Source: Candidatus Vogelbacteria bacterium (GTDB taxonomy: Bacteria > Patescibacteriota > Minisyncoccia > Phycocordibacterales > JACOZG01). From it: a DNA stretch of 39,084 bases. The notes below the pieces were generated by a model. It saw only the letters and a program-made list of their open reading frames with translations. It was not told the DNA's origin and did no database searches. The stretch is from assembly GCA_016181465.1 (NCBI GenBank), contig JACOZG010000001.1, positions 1-39,084 of the forward strand, in the 5' to 3' direction. A program made the translations under genes and the position numbers. Shown here piece after piece: positions 15,045 to 22,885 of the stretch. How positions within the stretch are numbered: position 1 is the first letter of the stretch; each line of letters opens with the position of its first letter.

Positions 15045-15410
15045 ATGGATAGTATAAAAAATCGTTGGGATAAAATCAAGCCCTGGCTAGGACCAGTCAA
15101 TTTTTTGCTTTTAGCGGTTTTAAGTTTTGGCCTTGGCCGTTTGACAAAAATAGACGAGTCGAGAGAGCCAGTCAGAATCGAATCAGCCGGCCTCGCGGCC
15201 CAAGTCGCCGGGTCAGAACCGCCGGAAATTAAAACCGATAGACAATCGGGACAATTGGTCGGCTCAAAAAACGGGGGCAAGTACCATTACCCCTGGTGCG
15301 CCGGCGCGGCGCGAATTAAAGAAGAAAATAAAATCTGGTTTCAGGACACCGAAGAAGCCAAGCGGGCAGGGTATACCCCGGCCGCCAATTGCCCGGGCCT
15401 CGCCCAATAA
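15045..15410 (+). CDS. membrane-anchored protein with Ada-like metal-binding domain
   Basis: 121 residues. N-terminal anchor ([19 protein letters not shown]), an outer linker, then a C-terminal module [20 protein letters not shown] ending [16 protein letters not shown]. This module resembles the zinc-binding fold of Ada (Cys and YHxPxC-like pattern), which in membrane or secreted proteins is a small stabilised domain of unknown role. ATG 15045 leaves only 2 nt to the rpmA start codon on the other strand. No other start is available before the membrane segment, so either both mRNAs are leaderless or the promoters lie inside the opposite genes. Confidence 0.75.
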   Translation: MDSIKNRWDKIKPWLGPVNFLLLAVLSFGLGRLTKIDESREPVRIESAGLAAQVAGSEPPEIKTDRQSGQLVGSKNGGKYHYPWCAGAARIKEENKIWFQDTEEAKRAGYTPAANCPGLAQ

Positions 15411-15449
15411 ACAATGTCGCACATTATATCTTTGACGACTAAGTTAGGC

Positions 15450-15911
15450 CTAAACGGCCCGACTCCAACATTCTCGGCTCCAGACCCAGGGCGCTCGGCC
15501 GTAAGCGCTCATCAACCAGATAGCATATTCAACATTGCCAGCGGCGGTATAGATATCGAACCCAAGCTCGCGACTCTTCTCCAAATGGTACTGCTCGTTG
15601 ATCTGGAAGACGCCGACATCATGCCGGTTACGTTCGCCGCGCAGAACCTCGCCGGTCTTCTTGTCATATTGCCGGAAACGACTTTCGCAGCGCGCGATCG
15701 CCAAAGCCAATCGCGAGTTAATTCCGTATTCGCGGCTTTTTAATTCAATCAATTCCGGCGCCGTTGGTTCTGGCGCGTTGTCAAACACTAGGATATCGGC
15801 CTCGGTTGGCGCGAGGGCGATAACTTTAATCGTCAATTGGTTATTGTCGTCTCGGGCGGCTATAGTCGGAGCGGAGGTTACAGCCGTCGAAGTCAGTTGA
15901 GCCGCGGCCAA
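15450..15911 (-). CDS. lytic transglycosylase, SLT-like domain
   Basis: 153 residues from TTG 15911. The SLT/lysozyme-like domain has the catalytic Glu in LALAIARCESRF (E76), then GVFQINEQYHLEKSRE and VEYAIWLMSAYGRAPWVWS, so it should cleave peptidoglycan glycan strands. The start is uncertain: the open frame continues upstream as TIYTLTRIGVAGLLAAAQ, a proper signal peptide, but no ATG, GTG or TTG precedes it (ATT at 15947 would fit). The true start may be a rare codon or a base may be wrong. Convergent with the Ada-like gene. Confidence 0.85.
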   Translation of the reverse strand: MAAAQLTSTAVTSAPTIAARDDNNQLTIKVIALAPTEADILVFDNAPEPTAPELIELKSREYGINSRLALAIARCESRFRQYDKKTGEVLRGERNRHDVGVFQINEQYHLEKSRELGFDIYTAAGNVEYAIWLMSAYGRAPWVWSRECWSRAV

Positions 15912-15955
15912 AAGACCGGCGACGCCGATTCGAGTTAAGGTATAAATGGTAGAAA

Positions 15956-15981
15956 AAACTAGGCAATTTCTTACCTAGTTT
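15956..15981 (-). terminator. terminator of the gltX-M23-small TM operon
   Basis: AAACTAGG (15956-15963) pairs perfectly with CCTAGTTT (15974-15981). On the minus strand the stem is followed by a T run (plus A 15953-15958). A TTGACA read on the minus strand (15986-15981) touches the stem, so a promoter for the transglycosylase may overlap it. Confidence 0.6.
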
Positions 15982-16012
15982 GTCAAATTCACTTAATAAT
16001 TAAGGACCAGCC

Positions 16013-16156
16013 CTATCTTAGCATACTGTCTAACGATTGTCGAATGGTGCCCCACCATTCCCCGACCAGCGCCCGCAGGTCAATTTTATAGTAAGTGAGA
16101 ACTGCGACAATGATGATAACCAGTAAAAGAGTTTTGATGAATCCTCGCTGCGTCAT
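16013..16156 (-). CDS. small single-helix membrane protein
   Basis: Start ATG 16156, 1 nt after the M23 peptidase stop. 47 residues: MTQRGFIKTLLLVIIIVAVLTYY gives one membrane helix, followed by KIDLRALVGEWWGTIRQSL, an amphipathic outer or inner tail. The frame to 16252 would run back into the peptidase and is not used. Position in the operon suggests a partner of the cell-wall hydrolase; function unknown. Confidence 0.65.
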   Translation of the reverse strand: MTQRGFIKTLLLVIIIVAVLTYYKIDLRALVGEWWGTIRQSLDSMLR

Positions 16157-16157
16157 G

Positions 16158-17423
16158 TTATAAGTATAACATCGGGTCAAGATAAGCCCCAGGGTCGGCC
16201 AAGGGCAGAATGACCTTGGCGCCGGCGCAGGAGCGAAAAGCATATTCATCAATCCGGAGACCCTGCGTGGCGTAAACTGTCAGATGCAGATGAGGGCCAG
16301 TGGAATAGCCGGTCTGACCGCTGTAGCCGATAATTTCCCCGACCGACACCGTCTGGCCCTTGGCGACCTTAATGAGCGATAGATGGGCATACAGAGTGCT
16401 TAGGCCGTTGCCGTGATCAATCAAGACCCATTTGCCGTAGGAAGCGCCGCGGCAAACGAGATCGGTGTCTCCGGTGCCGAGGACGATGCCGGCTTCGGCG
16501 GCCATAACCGGCGTGCCGACGGCGGCCCTCAAATCAATGCCATTGTGCGATCCAGAAACATAAAGCCGCTTGGCGTCGACGGTTTGACCGAAATTCTGGG
16601 TGATGAAAATGTTCGTGAGCGGCCATTTAAGCACGCCTCGACCGGCCACCGGCAATTTGCCGAGATCAATGGTAATCCGCAATTGAGATTCAAGCTGGAA
16701 CAATTCTTGTTCAAAGTCCTCTTTACGCGCCACGGTTTCGGCTAAAAGTTTTTTATAATTCGTTTCTTTATTCTTGGTTTGATTAAGCAAACGGTCTTTC
16801 TCGGTCTGATTATCCTTGGCAATTTGACGCTGATCAGCCAGACGCTCCTTGAGGCCAGCCAGCCGAGCGCGTTCTGTCTCTGTCGCTGTTTTCGTGGCTT
16901 CCAGATCTGTTTTGAGCTCAACCACTGCGTCAATATCTTGTTTGAGTTGGCGATCAAAGGCGGCGAACGCGCTTAACTCGGTCCAAGCATCAGACAAACG
17001 ATCATAGCTAAGCACGAGCTCAAACAGTGATTGGTTCTGAAGTTTCCGCCATTGCCGCAAACTTTCGGCCACGGCCGCGCGGCGACGTTTAAGCGTCAAG
17101 TCTTTATCGCTGATCGCCAGCGTCAATTCCTCAATGGTTAGGTCAGTTTTGCCGATTTGCTGTTCGGTTAACTTAATATCGGACGCCAGTTTCTGACGGG
17201 TCAGTTCAAGCCGCGCGATCTCGTTTTGCAAATTTTTACTCGTTTTGGCGACGGCTCGCAGTTCTTGCTGGTAAGCCTCAATTTGAGTTTCCAGTTTTTT
17301 GATTTCGACATTGTGATCGTTGATTCGACTGCGGATTTCTTCCACGGTCGCGGCCCGAGCGCTCGCCGCGACGAGAACCATGACGCCGACCGCCAACACC
17401 CGTTTAAGCCAAACTTGCCGCAT
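16158..17423 (-). CDS. EnvC-like coiled-coil protein with M23 peptidase domain
   Basis: 421 residues. A signal peptide (LKRVLAVGVMVLVAASARA) is followed by about 220 residues of coiled coil with many Glu, Gln, Lys and Leu. The C-terminal M23 (LytM) domain has SGSHNGIDLRAAVGTPV, GKWVLIDHGNGLSTLYAHLS and GPHLHLTV. The zinc ligands HxxxD and HLH are present, so the peptidase may be active, unlike E. coli EnvC. It acts on peptidoglycan, probably at division. The gene overlaps the end of gltX by 20 nt. Confidence 0.92.
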   Translation of the reverse strand: MRQVWLKRVLAVGVMVLVAASARAATVEEIRSRINDHNVEIKKLETQIEAYQQELRAVAKTSKNLQNEIARLELTRQKLASDIKLTEQQIGKTDLTIEELTLAISDKDLTLKRRRAAVAESLRQWRKLQNQSLFELVLSYDRLSDAWTELSAFAAFDRQLKQDIDAVVELKTDLEATKTATETERARLAGLKERLADQRQIAKDNQTEKDRLLNQTKNKETNYKKLLAETVARKEDFEQELFQLESQLRITIDLGKLPVAGRGVLKWPLTNIFITQNFGQTVDAKRLYVSGSHNGIDLRAAVGTPVMAAEAGIVLGTGDTDLVCRGASYGKWVLIDHGNGLSTLYAHLSLIKVAKGQTVSVGEIIGYSGQTGYSTGPHLHLTVYATQGLRIDEYAFRSCAGAKVILPLADPGAYLDPMLYL

Positions 17424-18627
17424 AGTCGAGTCGGGCCAGAGTTTCGGCCTGACCCAGGATCGCCGCCACCAGAAACGGATCAGCCGACTTTTCCCGACCG
17501 GTCAAGGCGGCGCGGAAAGGCCAGAGCACTTCTCCCCGACCGGCGCTGTCGGCATAAGGCATGATGGCGGCTTTCAGGCGATCGGCTTGGAAATCATTGG
17601 CCGGGATTGATTCGATTAAAGCGCGGAGTTTGGAGAAATGTTTTTGATTTCGGAGCAAGATTTTATCATAGGTCGGCCGGCGGAAAAAATAATTAAACTC
17701 AGTCTCAAGTAATTCCGGGATTTCGGACAAAGTCGTGACCCGGTCTTTCAAAACCGGCCAGAACTTTCTGCCTTTTTCCGGTATCAAGTCGAGGGGTGAA
17801 TTTTTAAGATACTCCCGATTAAACCAATTGAGTTTTTCAAGATCGAAAACAGCCCCGGATTTCTGCACCTTGTCAAGGGAGAACAACCGGCCGAGCTCGG
17901 CGAGCGAGAAAATTTCTTGGTCCGTGTCCGGATTCCAGCCGAGCAAAGCCAGATAATTGTTCAGGGCTTCGGGCAAATAGCCGCGCTCACGATACTCCAA
18001 CGCGGAAACCGCGCCATGACGTTTAGACAATTTTGAGCGATCCGGCGCCAAAATCAAGGGGATGTGAGCGTAGGCGGGACGTGTGGCGCCGAGCGCTGCC
18101 TGAATTAAAATTTGCCGCGGCGTGTTGGAAATGTGATCTTCGCCGCGGATGATATGAGTCACTCCCATTTCCCAGTCATCCACCACCACCGCCAGATGGT
18201 AAAGCGGCTCGGTCAAACTCTTGGCAATGACGAAGTCGCCGAGCTCGCTGGTGTTGAAAGTGACCTCGCCGCGGATTAGATCCGTGAAGGTGACTGACCG
18301 ACCTGGGTTACGCAAGCGGATAGCCGTCTCCCCCTCTCGCTGGTAAGCCAGATCGCCAGCGACTAATTTTTGCAGAGGTTGTTTGTAAATTTCAATTCGT
18401 TCTGATTGCCTAAAAAATTCATCGTAACTTAAATCGAGCCATTTTAAACTCTCGATGATATTTTTTTCAAATTCCGGTTTTGACCGTTCGCGATCAGTGT
18501 CTTCGATACGCAAAATAAACCGGCCGGCGGTTCTTTGAGCAAATAGATAATTAAAAAGCGCTGTCCTGGCGCCGCCTAAGTGCAAGGGGCCGGTGGGACT
18601 GGGAGCAAACCGGACAATAACCGACAT
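17404..18627 (-). CDS. gltX: glutamyl-tRNA synthetase, short form
   Basis: 407 residues against about 470 usual. Class I motifs: FAPSPTGPLHLGGARTA (H16), LRIEDTDRERS, IIRGEDHISNT, and KMSKS as SKLSKRHG (199-203). Between LAYQ (about 95) and the TAIRLRNPGR strand almost the whole insert that carries the CxC...C zinc site and the acceptor-end contact in other bacteria is missing; only REGE is left. The C-terminal anticodon domain is also short. Charges tRNA-Glu, and tRNA-Gln if amidotransferase is used. It precedes the M23 peptidase in one transcript. Confidence 0.95.
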   Translation of the reverse strand: MSVIVRFAPSPTGPLHLGGARTALFNYLFAQRTAGRFILRIEDTDRERSKPEFEKNIIESLKWLDLSYDEFFRQSERIEIYKQPLQKLVAGDLAYQREGETAIRLRNPGRSVTFTDLIRGEVTFNTSELGDFVIAKSLTEPLYHLAVVVDDWEMGVTHIIRGEDHISNTPRQILIQAALGATRPAYAHIPLILAPDRSKLSKRHGAVSALEYRERGYLPEALNNYLALLGWNPDTDQEIFSLAELGRLFSLDKVQKSGAVFDLEKLNWFNREYLKNSPLDLIPEKGRKFWPVLKDRVTTLSEIPELLETEFNYFFRRPTYDKILLRNQKHFSKLRALIESIPANDFQADRLKAAIMPYADSAGRGEVLWPFRAALTGREKSADPFLVAAILGQAETLARLDYAASLA

Positions 18628-18685
18628 AATACGTTTATTCTAGCAATCAACTGATTTTTAAGGAAATTAAATAGATTTTCTTTTT

Positions 18686-19822
18686 TTACCTCTCGTGGCT
18701 CAAGGCGAGCTTAATCAATTCTTCGGCAATGAGACGCGCCGCCTGTGGTTTGGCGAAACTTTTGGCCGCGGTGCGCATCGCTTCAAGTAATTTAGGGTTT
18801 CCGATGAGACGATCAATTTCTGACACCAGCACCGAAGGCAGAAAATTATTCTGCTCAATCACGATTGCCCCGCCGGCCCGCGCGTAAGTGAAAGCGTTGC
18901 TCCGTTGGTCGTGGCTGACAGTCTCTGGAATCGGCACCAGAATCGCCGGTATCCCCCACTGGGCGAGCTCAAAGATCATCGAGCCGGCGCGGGAAACCGC
19001 AAGCGTGGCCGCGCCGGCGGCCATCCGCAGCGCCGAACTGTCAAGATAAGCAAAAAGTTTGTAACGGGCGGCGAGCTCATTTTTTTCCAGCACGATCCGT
19101 GTCCGCTTTTCGACGACGTCACGACTGACCGCGCCGGTTTGATGAATCACATTGTACCGTTTTACTAATTCCGGCAAAGCGTCCACCACCACCTCATTGA
19201 TGACGGCCGCGCCCTGCGAACCGCCGGTGACGAGAATGACCGGCAGATCGGGCGCCAGCCCCAGAAATTCTCTCGCGCCCTGCGTCAGCGGATAGTGAAG
19301 CAAACTTCTGATCGGATTGCCGGTAACGGCGATGGCCGCTTGCCGTTTTGGTCCAAAGGCGTCGGCCGCTTCGGCATAAGACAGAGCGATGCGGACAGCG
19401 AACTTTCCGGCCCAGAGATTAGCCCGCCCGGGGCGGGAATCTGACTCGTGAATCACGAGCGGTATGCCGAGCACCCGCGCGGCCAAAACCGTCGGCAAAC
19501 TGACATAGCCGCCTTTGCTCAAAACGACATCCGGGTAAATTAAGTAAAGTCGAATCAGGGCTTTGATTGTTCCCCAAACGATCTTCAAAAGGTCAAAAAA
19601 ATTCAGCAGAGAAAAATAACGCCGCCATTTGCCCGAGCGAATTCGTATAAATTCGATATTATTCTCAAATAAAGCCCGCTCGTCATAAGCCGTGGTGGAA
19701 AAAAGATAAAGTCTGACATTAACCAGTTTGCGTTCTCGGACAATGACGTTGACGGCCTCGGCGATCGCGACAATCGGGTAGAAGTGGCCGCCGGTGCCGC
19801 CGCCGGTAAAAACGATTTTCAT
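18686..19822 (-). CDS. murG: MurG, lipid II-forming GlcNAc transferase
   Basis: 378 residues. GT-B glycosyltransferase: the N-domain loop FTGGGTGGHFYPIVAIAEA, LSKGGYVSLPTVLAA, and the C-domain LVTGGSQGAAVINE with AGSMIFELAQWGIPAILVPIP, where the Glu contacts UDP-GlcNAc. It adds GlcNAc to lipid I on the inner membrane face. Its start overlaps the ftsW stop by 4 nt (translational coupling). Confidence 0.97.
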   Translation of the reverse strand: MKIVFTGGGTGGHFYPIVAIAEAVNVIVRERKLVNVRLYLFSTTAYDERALFENNIEFIRIRSGKWRRYFSLLNFFDLLKIVWGTIKALIRLYLIYPDVVLSKGGYVSLPTVLAARVLGIPLVIHESDSRPGRANLWAGKFAVRIALSYAEAADAFGPKRQAAIAVTGNPIRSLLHYPLTQGAREFLGLAPDLPVILVTGGSQGAAVINEVVVDALPELVKRYNVIHQTGAVSRDVVEKRTRIVLEKNELAARYKLFAYLDSSALRMAAGAATLAVSRAGSMIFELAQWGIPAILVPIPETVSHDQRSNAFTYARAGGAIVIEQNNFLPSVLVSEIDRLIGNPKLLEAMRTAAKSFAKPQAARLIAEELIKLALSHER

Positions 19823-20922
19823 CTTAAAGATTTAGCATGATGTCTGGAAATATTCAGAATAATACCACAACCGACGAGGGAAAACAGGAGTGAACTGCCG
19901 CCGTGACTAATAAAGGCAAGCGGTATGCCGGTCAAAGGCAAAAGTCCCAGCATGGAAGCGATATTGATGAGGGCGCCGGTTGAAATTAAAACGACAATGC
20001 CGACGATTAACTCCGAGCCGAAACGATCGGCCGTGCGGCGTGCCAGCCCGAGCCCCCAAACGACAAAAGCGACAAAAATACCGATAATGAACAGCCCGCC
20101 GATTAAACCGAATTCCTCGCTGGCGACGGCGAAAATTGAATCACCAATCGGCTCCGGCAAATAATGGAATTTTTGGACACTGCGGCCAAAGCCACGGCCC
20201 CAGAGTCCGCCCGAGCCAATGGCAATCAGCGACTGATTAATTTGATACGATGAGGTTAAAAGATTTTCAGTCGGATTGAGAAAAGTCAAGAAGCGCTCGC
20301 GGGCGTAGGGCTTGACAGCGATCACCGAGCCGCCGGCCGCCAGGGCTAGAAGTAAAACTACAAACACTTGCCGCCACGGGCCGCCGGCAGCGAAGAACAT
20401 AGCCAAGGCCGCCGCGATCAAAACAAAAAAGGTTCCTAGGTCTGGTTCAGCGATGAGCGTAGCGCCAGTCACGCCGACAATCAAAAAGAAAGGTAGTAAG
20501 CCGTATGGCCAATCGGCCAACTGGATCTTGGTCCGCGAAAGCCAAGCGGCCAAATAGACGACGAAAGCGAGTTTCAACAGCTCCGAGGGTTGGAAGGTGC
20601 GCGTGCCGAGGGAAATCCAGCGCTGGGCGCCGCCGGAGGCAAAACCTAAACCGGGCACGAAAACCAATAAACTCACAACGAGCGAAACGAGAAATAGCGG
20701 CAAAGCCAGACGTCGCAAGTGGCGATAATTGAAATGGCTGACGGCAATCATCGCCGCTAAAGCGCCGATAAGAATAGCCAGCTGATTGAAAACAATCCGA
20801 CTGTAACTGGCGCCGTCTCGGTTCAAGAGACCAAGCGAGGCCGAGGAAAAAATAAAAAAACCGATTAAGGTAACAATCAAAATAAAAAAGAAGAAACGGC
20901 GGTTGCTCGCAGGGCGGCGCAT
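19819..20922 (-). CDS. ftsW: FtsW/RodA-type lipid II polymerase (SEDS)
   Basis: ATG 20922 gives 367 residues. Earlier in-frame starts run over a non-homologous zinc-ribbon-like region on the other strand and are rejected. About ten membrane helices. SEDS motifs: GGAQRWISLGTRTFQPSELLKLAFV, AEPDLGTFFVLI, SYQINQSLIAIGSGGLWGRGFG, LPEPIGDSIFAVASEEFG, and a C-terminal PLTGIPLAFISHGGSSLL. It polymerises glycan strands at the division site. It is the first gene after the inverted Cas2/PaaX insertion that splits it from mraY. Confidence 0.95.
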   Translation of the reverse strand: MRRPASNRRFFFFILIVTLIGFFIFSSASLGLLNRDGASYSRIVFNQLAILIGALAAMIAVSHFNYRHLRRLALPLFLVSLVVSLLVFVPGLGFASGGAQRWISLGTRTFQPSELLKLAFVVYLAAWLSRTKIQLADWPYGLLPFFLIVGVTGATLIAEPDLGTFFVLIAAALAMFFAAGGPWRQVFVVLLLALAAGGSVIAVKPYARERFLTFLNPTENLLTSSYQINQSLIAIGSGGLWGRGFGRSVQKFHYLPEPIGDSIFAVASEEFGLIGGLFIIGIFVAFVVWGLGLARRTADRFGSELIVGIVVLISTGALINIASMLGLLPLTGIPLAFISHGGSSLLFSLVGCGIILNISRHHAKSLR

Positions 20923-20962
20923 GGTAGAATAATAATAACACTCCCCTCTCGATTTTACTAAC

Positions 20963-21136
20963 GTGGCTTGCCAGAAATGCGAGTGCGATCTCCGTGCCAC
21001 ATCCGATCGCTGTCCAGAATGCGGCACGACCGCCTCGAATTACCCGGGGCGGTTTTTAGTTTCGAGGAGCCAAAAAGATTGCAATTTTCCACAAAATAAA
21101 TCTAACCATCTTCTCACGATCGGAAGAAGATGGTAA
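20963..21136 (+). pseudogene. zinc-ribbon fragment beside the palindromic element
   Basis: A plus-strand frame from GTG 20963 reads VACQKCECDLRATSDRCPEC followed by GTTASNYPGRF. This is the CxxCxyDLRxxxxRCPECGT ribbon often seen at the N-terminus of planctomycete-type proteins. After about 30 residues similarity stops and the frame runs through palindrome B to TAA 21134-21136. No membrane or enzyme domain follows, so this is a remnant or a tiny ribbon protein. It is out of place in a minus-strand cell-wall operon and adjoins the mobile-looking element. Confidence 0.45.
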
Positions 21137-21141
21137 CATTT
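21098..21141. repeat. palindrome B, left boundary of the Cas2/PaaX element
   Basis: Imperfect palindrome centred on CGATCG (21117-21122). The stem includes ACCATCTTCT (21105-21114) with AGAAGATGGT (21125-21134). The left half (21098-21122) is identical to one half of palindrome A. The right half (21117-21141) is the inverse of the left half of palindrome C in 23 of 25 positions. Confidence 0.85.
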
Positions 21142-21774
21142 TAATAATAAAAATATAGAAGAGTAAAAGAAAATGAGGAAGATGAAAAAGGGAACTAAGA
21201 AAATTATTAGCCCGACCAAACTAAAAGTTCTGCTCCTTTTCGGTTCAGGGGTGATGCTCGGTCTGACCAGATCACCGAAACAATATTTCAAACTCGTCCG
21301 CACCACAACCAAACTTTGGCACTTCATTGACGAAACTTATTTACGCCGGCTGGTGAAAGAATTTTACGAAGACCGACTGGTGGATTATCGCGAGAGAGAT
21401 GACGGTAAAATTGAGGTAGTGATAACCGAACGCGGCCGTAATACCTTACTCCGTTACGATATTGACCGGTTGGAAATTAGACCCTCGGCGCGCTGGGACG
21501 GCAAATGGCGCATTGTCATTTTCGATATACCAGAACGATTGCGAACCGGCCGCGATGCCTTGCGTCAAAAATTACGCGAGTTAGGTTTTCAAAAATTGCA
21601 AGAGTCGGTTTTCATTATCCCCCACCCTTGTGCGAACGAAATAAATTTTCTGATTGAATTTTTCGATCTCCGTTATTTTGTTCGTCTTTTAGAAACGGAT
21701 AAAATCACTAATGAAGCCGAACTCCTGCTTAAATTCAAACTCCGTAAATAAATCTAACCATCTTCTTCCGATCG
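21117..21774 (+). mobile_element. putative small mobile element carrying a Cas2/PaaX-like gene
   Basis: The segment has 25-bp inverted ends (21117-21141 and 21750-21774, 23/25), each beginning with CGATCG, which is thus present as a direct repeat at both edges like a target duplication. The flanking half-palindromes, put together, recreate exactly the uninterrupted palindrome A found at 14225-14268. It holds one gene on the plus strand, against the direction of the surrounding mraY-ftsW operon. No transposase of a known type is present, so the mechanism is open: transposition, cassette-like site-specific recombination, or homologous exchange between palindromes. Confidence 0.55.
21173..21751 (+). 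CDS. winged-helix plus Cas2-like (PaaX-type) protein
   Basis: 192 residues from ATG 21173. A basic start and a winged-helix region (about 14-100, including LTRSPKQYFKLVRTTTKL) precede a Cas2/PaaX-like ferredoxin-fold domain from about 107: RWDGKWRIVIFDIPERLRTG, LRQKLRELGFQKLQESVFII, PHPCANEINFLIEFF. D118 occupies the position of the metal-binding Asp at the end of strand 1 in Cas2. PaaX regulators combine the same two parts and bind imperfect palindromes. No CRISPR array or other cas gene is nearby, so this is not an adaptation Cas2. The stop codon touches palindrome C. Possible roles: binding and processing of the flanking hairpins, or self-regulation through them. Confidence 0.8.
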   Translation: MRKMKKGTKKIISPTKLKVLLLFGSGVMLGLTRSPKQYFKLVRTTTKLWHFIDETYLRRLVKEFYEDRLVDYRERDDGKIEVVITERGRNTLLRYDIDRLEIRPSARWDGKWRIVIFDIPERLRTGRDALRQKLRELGFQKLQESVFIIPHPCANEINFLIEFFDLRYFVRLLETDKITNEAELLLKFKLRK

Positions 21775-21793
21775 GAAATAGTTGGTTAGATTT
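21750..21793. repeat. palindrome C, right boundary of the Cas2/PaaX element
   Basis: An 11-bp perfect outer stem (21750-21760 with 21783-21793) around an inner palindrome TTCCGATCGGAA (21766-21777). The right half equals the second half of palindrome A. It begins at the stop codon of the Cas2/PaaX-like gene and is followed by TTTTC, so it may also terminate that transcript. Confidence 0.85.
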
Positions 21794-21814
21794 TCAAATT
21801 TTTGAAAAACTGGA

Positions 21815-22885
21815 TCAGCGGCCGACGAGGGTGATAATCATCCCGATCACCGCGGCGATGATGCTAATAATCCAATAGCGCATCACCACCTTGTATGGCG
21901 GCCAGCCGATCGCTTCGAAATGGTGATGTAGGGGCGCGACGAGAAAAACCTTTTTGCCGTGTCTAAATTTTTTAGAACCGAGTTGAATGACATTAACAAC
22001 CACCGTCGCGAAAAGCGGCAAGGCGATAATCGGCAAAACAACCACTGACTCGGTCAGGAAAGCCAAAATCGTCAAGGTCGTAGTTAAACCCAAGATTCCG
22101 GTCTCGGACATATAAAATCTCGCCGGCGGGATGTTGAACCACAAAAAAGCCAAAATACTGCCGGTCACCACGGCCGCGAACGCCGCCAGATCAATTTGGT
22201 TTTGGAAAAAAGCGATGCCGGCGTAAGCGCCGAAAATAATCGCCATCACGCCGCCGGCGAGTCCATCAAGTCCGTCAATAACACTGCTGGAAAATAAAAT
22301 GATCATTACCGCCACAAAGAACGGGATGATTAGCCAACCGATTGTCAGTTCACCCAAAAATGGCAGGTCAACCGTGGAGAGGCCGAGTTTGTAATAAAAC
22401 CACCAGGCGCCGACGAGGCCGAGCAGGGCGACTAAGATCAAACGTTTCTTAAAAGATAGGCCGCGGTCGCCCCTGGCTGATTGCCAACCCCTAATTTCTA
22501 AAATATCGTCAATCAAACCAACCAATGAACCAACCAGCAAGGTAAAAAACGGCAGCCAGGTTTGATTGCGGCTTAGAAAATTAAGTTTGACCGCGAGCGG
22601 CGTGGGCCAAAATCTGGCCGACAGCCAGAAACCGAAAATCGTCAAGGCCGTGCTGACCCAAATAATGACGCCGCCCAAACGGGGCGTCCCGACCTCGCGC
22701 TCTTTGTGGAGCTGATTGAAAATCGGTGTGTTTCGGCCGTCCGGAGCGATCTTACCGGCCTGTTTTTTCCACAGCCGATATTTATAAAGATAGTGGGTCA
22801 GAATCGGAGTAATGATTAAACCGATGAAAAAAGCAACGGTGCTGGGCGCGAAAACTTTGAAAATATTGACGATCTCGGTGGTCAT
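21815..22885 (-). CDS. mraY: MraY, phospho-MurNAc-pentapeptide transferase
   Basis: 356 residues, about ten membrane helices. Motifs: REVGTPRLGGVIIW, the Asp pair in SLVGLIDDILEIRG, FSSSVIDGLDGLAGG, and the His-rich loop LVAPLHHHFEAIGWP. The third catalytic Asp region, usually GDTGSL, is SETGIL here, so Asp is replaced by Glu. Makes lipid I from UDP-MurNAc-pentapeptide and undecaprenyl phosphate. Its start overlaps the dacA stop by 4 nt, and ftsW would follow but for the inserted element. Confidence 0.97.
   Translation of the reverse strand: MTTEIVNIFKVFAPSTVAFFIGLIITPILTHYLYKYRLWKKQAGKIAPDGRNTPIFNQLHKEREVGTPRLGGVIIWVSTALTIFGFWLSARFWPTPLAVKLNFLSRNQTWLPFFTLLVGSLVGLIDDILEIRGWQSARGDRGLSFKKRLILVALLGLVGAWWFYYKLGLSTVDLPFLGELTIGWLIIPFFVAVMIILFSSSVIDGLDGLAGGVMAIIFGAYAGIAFFQNQIDLAAFAAVVTGSILAFLWFNIPPARFYMSETGILGLTTTLTILAFLTESVVVLPIIALPLFATVVVNVIQLGSKKFRHGKKVFLVAPLHHHFEAIGWPPYKVVMRYWIISIIAAVIGMIITLVGR

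Noticed and set aside
15414-15743. A plus-strand frame after the Ada-like gene
   Set aside because: Antisense to the lytic transglycosylase, whose catalytic motifs are clear.
20923-21027. An extended N-terminus for FtsW
   Set aside because: The added residues are not FtsW-like, and the same DNA encodes the zinc-ribbon fragment on the other strand; ATG 20922 gives the normal start.
21173-21751. True CRISPR adaptation protein Cas2
   Set aside because: The protein has an added N-terminal winged helix like PaaX, no cas1 or other cas gene is present, and no repeat-spacer array is seen anywhere in the window.
21098-21793. A CRISPR-like or integron array
   Set aside because: Only two palindrome copies bracket one gene; there is no regular spacing and no tyrosine integrase. 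A cassette-like mechanism is kept only as one possible model.
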